Assembly: GCA_946480655.1 (NCBI GenBank)
Contig: CAMLKN010000082.1
Span: 1-9,113, forward strand
Length of the DNA stretch: 9,113 nt
Direction of reading: 5' to 3'
From: an uncultured Devosia sp.
GTDB lineage: Bacteria > Pseudomonadota > Alphaproteobacteria > Rhizobiales > Devosiaceae
Every line of letters starts with the position of its first letter. Position 1 is the first letter of the stretch. The translations under genes and the position numbers were made by a program. This document shows, one piece after another, positions 5,680 through 9,113 of this stretch. A model generated the notes under the pieces. It was not told the DNA's origin. It saw nothing but the letters and a program-made list of their open reading frames with translations, and did no database searches.

Positions 5680-6902
5680 AGATCGGCCGGGCGGGGACGC
5701 GGCAGGTCAATGTTGAGACCACCGACGGGTATGCCGGGCCGCAGGACATCGGCAATTGCCGCGCTTTCGACCGGTGCCGGCGTGCTGAACATCGGCACAT
5801 GCGCAGGACGCGGGCGGGGCAAGGCGATGCCCGTGCGCACGCGACCAAGATCAATCGCCGTGTATTCGGCGGGAACAAGGTCGGCCGTCAGGTAGCTCGG
5901 CTGGTCTTCGAGCCCCATGGGGAAGGCCGCGTCCTGGGCCGCGACATAGGCCTTGGCATCCTTGCCGCAGATCAGCGGACGCATATCGACCGGCGCAGCG
6001 CCGATGGCGTTGGGCAACGTCAACACGGTCTGTCCGGTTGACGAAAGGCGGCCGTTGAAGGCGTCGAGGAAAAGGCCGGCGGCGCGCTCATTCCGCTCGC
6101 GCGCCGACGATCCGCCCAGCACAACCGCCAGCAAACGCCGGCCATTTCGATCAGCGGTGGCGACAATGTTGAGCCCCGAGGCACAGACATAGCCTGTCTT
6201 CATGCCATTGGCGCCGACGAAGCCTTCCAGGAGACCGTTGTTGGATTCGAGGCGTGCCTTGCCCAGCTTGACCACGCCGGTGGCGAACATGGGCATGTAT
6301 TGGGGGAAAGACTGCTCGATATAGAGCGCAATGATCGCCAAGTCGCGTGCGCTGGTCACCTGGGCCGCATCGTGCAGGCCATGTGGATTGACGAAGTGGG
6401 TGGCCGTAAGGCCCATGCGCTGGGCGGCGTTATTCATCATGGCGACGAACTCGGCCTCGCTGCCACCAACCGTCTCGGCAATGGCCACGGCGATATCGTT
6501 GGCCGACTTCACAACCAGAATGTAGAGCGCGTCCTTCAGGCTGACCGAGCTGTCGATCTCCAAGCCTGATTTGCTGGGAGCCTGGTTAAAGGCATTTCGC
6601 GAAATGGTGACCGGCGTGTCCAGTGTTACCGTGCCCTTGGCCAGTTCCTCGAAGACGACATAAGCGGTCATCAGCTTGGTCAGCGAGGCCGGGTGCCATG
6701 GCTTACCGGCGTCCTGGGCATAGAGCACTTCAAGGGTCGAGCGGTCGACGACGAGAAGTGGATTGGCCCATGCCGGTACCAAACCGGCAAAAGTCAAAAT
6801 CAGGACGAGAACGAGACGGCGGACAAACGGCAAGAGTGGACGACTCCGGTTCGGACGGGCTGGAATGGCGCCCCTCTTAGCAGCCACATCCGTCGATCTC
6901 AA
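5676..6902 (-). CDS. D-alanyl-D-alanine carboxypeptidase (penicillin-binding protein, S11 family)
   Basis: The protein trims the terminal D-Ala from peptidoglycan pentapeptides in the periplasm. The three penicillin-binding motifs are clear: SLTK (Ser73 nucleophile, Lys76), SAN (133-135) and KTG (235-237). A secretion signal (FVRRLVLVLILTFAGLVPAWA) probably ends at residue 46, before NPLLVVD. After the catalytic domain comes a region of about 115 residues that does not look like the usual PBP5 C-terminal domain and contains two LPRPRPA motifs (361-367 and 400-406). No terminal amphipathic anchor is obvious. The start is uncertain: TTG 6902 gives 408 aa but a long n-region, GTG 6887 is in frame, and TTG 6833 with GGAG 10 bases upstream would give a compact signal peptide. 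It is convergent with tusA, overlapping by 4 bases, and divergent from the PfpI gene. Confidence 0.92.
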   Translation of the reverse strand: MRSTDVAAKRGAIPARPNRSRPLLPFVRRLVLVLILTFAGLVPAWANPLLVVDRSTLEVLYAQDAGKPWHPASLTKLMTAYVVFEELAKGTVTLDTPVTISRNAFNQAPSKSGLEIDSSVSLKDALYILVVKSANDIAVAIAETVGGSEAEFVAMMNNAAQRMGLTATHFVNPHGLHDAAQVTSARDLAIIALYIEQSFPQYMPMFATGVVKLGKARLESNNGLLEGFVGANGMKTGYVCASGLNIVATADRNGRRLLAVVLGGSSARERNERAAGLFLDAFNGRLSSTGQTVLTLPNAIGAAPVDMRPLICGKDAKAYVAAQDAAFPMGLEDQPSYLTADLVPAEYTAIDLGRVRTGIALPRPRPAHVPMFSTPAPVESAAIADVLRPGIPVGGLNIDLPRPRPADL

Positions 6903-6936
6903 GAAAGCGAGGCGGCCCTGACAGCCATGTGAAGGT

Positions 6937-6955
6937 GCTGACAGGACCTGTCAGC
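6937..6955. promoter_or_regulatory. Perfect inverted repeat, likely operator
   Basis: GCTGACAGG-A-CCTGTCAGC is a 9-bp perfect dyad around a single central base (A6946), 42 bases before the PfpI ATG and 35 bases before the carboxypeptidase TTG 6902. A further half-site CTGACAG lies at 6918-6924, exactly 20 bases from the CTGACAG at 6938-6944 and in the same orientation. This looks like a binding site for a dimeric repressor or activator acting on one or both divergent genes. The regulator is not encoded in the window. The stem has no T-run after it, so it is not an intrinsic terminator. Confidence 0.55.
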
Positions 6956-6983
6956 GCTCGGAAGGAAGGTGCAATTCCCGACG

Positions 6984-6989
6984 AAGGAG
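6984..6989 (+). promoter_or_regulatory. Strong Shine-Dalgarno fixing the PfpI start
   Basis: AAGGAG lies 8 bases before ATG 6998. It decides this start over the in-frame ATG at 6929, which would add 23 residues unlike the family and would place the operator inside the gene. Confidence 0.85.
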
Positions 6990-6997
6990 ACAAAAAC

Positions 6998-7567
6998 ATG
7001 ACGACACTGGTGACGATCCTCACCCCTGGTTACGCAGATTGGGAAACCGCACTGCTCAATGCCGGCGCGCGCGACTATTACCGGCTTGAAACCCGCTTTG
7101 CCACGCCCGGAGGCGAGGCGGTGACATCGGCTGGTGGGCTCAAGGTGTTGCCGCACCTGGCGGTCGAAGACATCGAGGTCGACCGGGTGGATGCCATCCT
7201 GGTCAATGGTGGGAATGCCTGGTCAACCCAGGACTATCCAGACCTGTCCGACCTGCTGCGCTCGGCATACGCCGCTGGAAAGACGGTCGGCGGAATCTGC
7301 GACGGGGTGATGGCGCTGGCCCGGGCGGGATTGCTCGACAGCGTTCGCCACACGGCCAATGGGCCGGAAAGCCTGCCCGGGACGGGTTACGGCGGCGCGG
7401 CCTATTATGTCGGCTCGCCCCGTGCAGTGCTGGACAGGCGCATCGTTACCGCACCGGGCACCGCTCCCATCAGTTTCATGGGCGCGGTGCTGGAGTCACT
7501 CGGACTGCGCAATGGTGACCTCGACTTCTACCTTGGTCTCTACGCGGCCGAGCACCAGGCCGCATAG
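6998..7567 (+). CDS. DJ-1/PfpI-family protein (class I glutamine amidotransferase-like)
   Basis: The 189 aa product has the DJ-1/PfpI fold marks. It opens TLVTILTPGYADWETALL with the conserved Glu16 near the active site. The strand AILVNGGNAW is followed by the nucleophile elbow GGICDGVMALARAGLLD, with Cys101 as the reactive cysteine, and then His118 in RHTANG. Members act as glyoxalases, proteases, hydrolases or redox and stress proteins, so the reaction here cannot be named; the overall pattern resembles small YoaZ/YdeA-like members. The likely operator upstream suggests inducible expression. It converges on the GH3 gene with an 8-base gap between stop codons. Confidence 0.88.
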   Translation: MTTLVTILTPGYADWETALLNAGARDYYRLETRFATPGGEAVTSAGGLKVLPHLAVEDIEVDRVDAILVNGGNAWSTQDYPDLSDLLRSAYAAGKTVGGICDGVMALARAGLLDSVRHTANGPESLPGTGYGGAAYYVGSPRAVLDRRIVTAPGTAPISFMGAVLESLGLRNGDLDFYLGLYAAEHQAA

Positions 7568-7575
7568 AATCCCCG

Positions 7576-9113
7576 TCAGACGGGCAGCATCAGCGTCGTT
7601 GCCCGGCTGATAGAGGCCGAAAGGGGCAGGTCAGCCGAAGACTGGCCGACGCGGATGGTAAAGCTGCCGGCCTCCACCAGCCAGTGACGGGCCGCCTCGC
7701 GATACCAGGCGAAGGCGCGAGCCTCGAGCACCAGGGTGATCGAGCGGGATTCGCCGGGCGCCAGGCGGACCTTTTCGAAGGCCTTCAGTTCCTTGGCCGG
7801 GCGCGGCTCGGTGGACTTGTCGTCGCCCACATAGAGCTGGACCACCGTGGAGCCCGCCCGTTCACCTGTATTGGTGGCGGTCAGCGAGACCACGAGCCTT
7901 CCGTCGCTCTCGAAGCGCGAGTCGTCGACAGCGAGGTCGGAGAGCGCGAAGCTGGTGTATCCCAGACCAAAGCCGAAAGGATAGAGCGGCGTCATGCCTA
8001 TCCGGTCATAGTGCCGGTAGCCGACGAAAATACCCTCCTCGTAGCGTACCTTGCCTTCAAGGCCGGGATAGACTTCGCGGTCCTGGCTGTGGGCGGGATT
8101 GTCGGCCCAGCGGACCGGGAAAGTCTGCGGCAGGCGGCCGCCCGGTTCTGCGGCACCGGTGAGAACGTCGGCAATGGCATTGCCGGCTTCCTGGCCCGGA
8201 TACCAGGCCTCGAGGATTGCGGCGACCTTGTCGGCCCAGGGCATTTCCACCGGGCCACCAGTCTGGAGCACGACGATAGTGCGGGGATTGGCCGCTGCTA
8301 CGGCCTCGACCAGCTCGTTCTGGCGGCCGGGCAGGACGATGCCGTCAAGGTCGCTGCCTTCGGTATCCCATTCCCCATTGCGGCCGATGAAAACGACCGC
8401 GGTCTCGGCGGCGCCGGCGGCGGCCGCGGCCTCGGCAATCGCCTCATCACCCAGTGGGCGGCCGATACCGCAGGCGAAAGCTGCCAGGCCCAGTGTGGCA
8501 ACGTCCTTGGTAGCGAACTCGATCACGACATCGTGGGCACGCCCAGCTTCCAGGTTCACGAGGCCCACAACCTCGTCACAGCCCTCCTCGAAGAAGGTGC
8601 GCCCCTTGGTCCAGTTGGTCCAGGCGTCGGCCACGAGCCTGCCATCGACAAAGACCTTCGCAAATCCGGCGGAATAGATGCCGACGCGGTGCATGCCGTT
8701 TGCTTCCGGCGTGAATGTGCCGCGAATGCGGGCCGAGAAATGCAGCGCATCAACCTTGCCATCGGCCACCTGACCAATCCAGAAGGCCTGGGTCTCCTCC
8801 ATGGGGGCGACATGCACGGGTTCGCCCGACAGGCCCTGATTAGCGAAATATTCGACGCTCAAGGCGCCGCGCAGGACCGGCTCGAAACGGTGATTGGTGC
8901 AGCCGTGAGCATAGCTCAGGCGATCCTCGCCCAGGGCCGAAACGAGTCCTTGCCACGGGGAGATGCGATAATGGGCGTTCAATTGGGCGGAGCCGCCACC
9001 CATGATCTGCGCCGTCTTGGCATTGGGGCCAATCACAGCGATTTTGCCCTGCCCCGAGAGCGGCAAGATCCTCTCATTCTTGAGCATCACAGTCGCCGCA
9101 GCCCCGGCTCGGC
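7576..9113 (-). CDS. GH3 beta-glycosidase (beta-glucosidase-like) with PA14 insert, 5' part missing
   Basis: The open frame runs to the right edge without a stop; the codons before GTG 9090 read RAGAAATV and lead into MLKNERILPL, the usual junction before the GH3 C-terminal domain, so the gene continues beyond the window. Numbered from GTG 9090, the GH3 alpha/beta sandwich begins at about 15 (KIAVIGPNA), is interrupted by a PA14 carbohydrate-binding domain at about 74-210 (LSVEYFANQGLSGEP ... KVFVDGRLV), and resumes with AVVFIGRNGEWDTEGSDLDG. Glu244 in TEGSD is the likely acid/base. YPFGFGLGYTSF leads into a fibronectin-III-like domain at about 400-475. The N-terminal barrel with the Asp nucleophile is not visible. 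No secretion signal can be judged. This domain order is that of bacterial and yeast beta-glucosidases with a PA14 insert; the exact sugar specificity is unknown. Confidence 0.93.
   Translation of the reverse strand, partial: RAGAAATVMLKNERILPLSGQGKIAVIGPNAKTAQIMGGGSAQLNAHYRISPWQGLVSALGEDRLSYAHGCTNHRFEPVLRGALSVEYFANQGLSGEPVHVAPMEETQAFWIGQVADGKVDALHFSARIRGTFTPEANGMHRVGIYSAGFAKVFVDGRLVADAWTNWTKGRTFFEEGCDEVVGLVNLEAGRAHDVVIEFATKDVATLGLAAFACGIGRPLGDEAIAEAAAAAGAAETAVVFIGRNGEWDTEGSDLDGIVLPGRQNELVEAVAAANPRTIVVLQTGGPVEMPWADKVAAILEAWYPGQEAGNAIADVLTGAAEPGGRLPQTFPVRWADNPAHSQDREVYPGLEGKVRYEEGIFVGYRHYDRIGMTPLYPFGFGLGYTSFALSDLAVDDSRFESDGRLVVSLTATNTGERAGSTVVQLYVGDDKSTEPRPAKELKAFEKVRLAPGESRSITLVLEARAFAWYREAARHWLVEAGSFTIRVGQSSADLPLSASISRATTLMLPV

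Noticed and set aside
6937..6955. Inverted repeat as a canonical lux-type box
   Set aside because: The half-sites are CTGAC-N7-GTCAG, one base wider than the usual CTGNC-N6-GNCAG form, and no LuxR gene is present in the window.

Overview
The window looks like chromosomal DNA from a high-GC alphaproteobacterium, probably a member of the Hyphomicrobiales (Devosia-like). This is inferred from an RF2 with an SPY tripeptide, a HisKA_2-type sensor kinase, the codon use and the CCCTCGG palindromic repeats; no 16S or other marker is present, so the genus is a guess. Almost the whole window is coding. No transposase, integrase, phage gene or CRISPR array was seen.

Layout. 1-95: C-terminal tail of an M23 (LytM-type) peptidoglycan endopeptidase, plus strand. 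96-251: intergenic region with two near-identical palindromes. 252-1979, minus strand: a translation cluster made of a peptide-deformylase-like gene followed by prfB (release factor 2), which carries the classical programmed +1 frameshift. 2020-2096: tRNA-Arg(CCT), plus strand. 2091-4787, minus strand: a HisKA_2 sensor histidine kinase followed by a PfkB-family sugar/nucleoside kinase whose last codons overlap the tRNA CCA end. 4977-5679, plus strand: a small CAP-domain lipoprotein and an overlapping TusA/SirA-like protein. 5676-6902, minus strand: a D-Ala-D-Ala carboxypeptidase, tail to tail with tusA and overlapping it by 4 bases. 6998-7567, plus strand: a DJ-1/PfpI protein behind a perfect 9+1+9 inverted repeat. 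7576-9113, minus strand: C-terminal part of a GH3 beta-glycosidase with a PA14 insert, entering from beyond the right edge.

Most of the content is housekeeping: cell-wall hydrolases (M23, DD-carboxypeptidase), translation (RF2, deformylase-like protein, tRNA-Arg), sensing and carbohydrate use. I see no clear new defence or mobile system. The points most worth a second look are the deformylase paralogue with two of three metal ligands replaced, preceded by a triplicated start region and a 13-codon upstream ORF; the prfB frameshift site; the kinase/tRNA antisense overlap; the palindromic operator before the PfpI gene; and the very tight tail-to-tail gene junctions.
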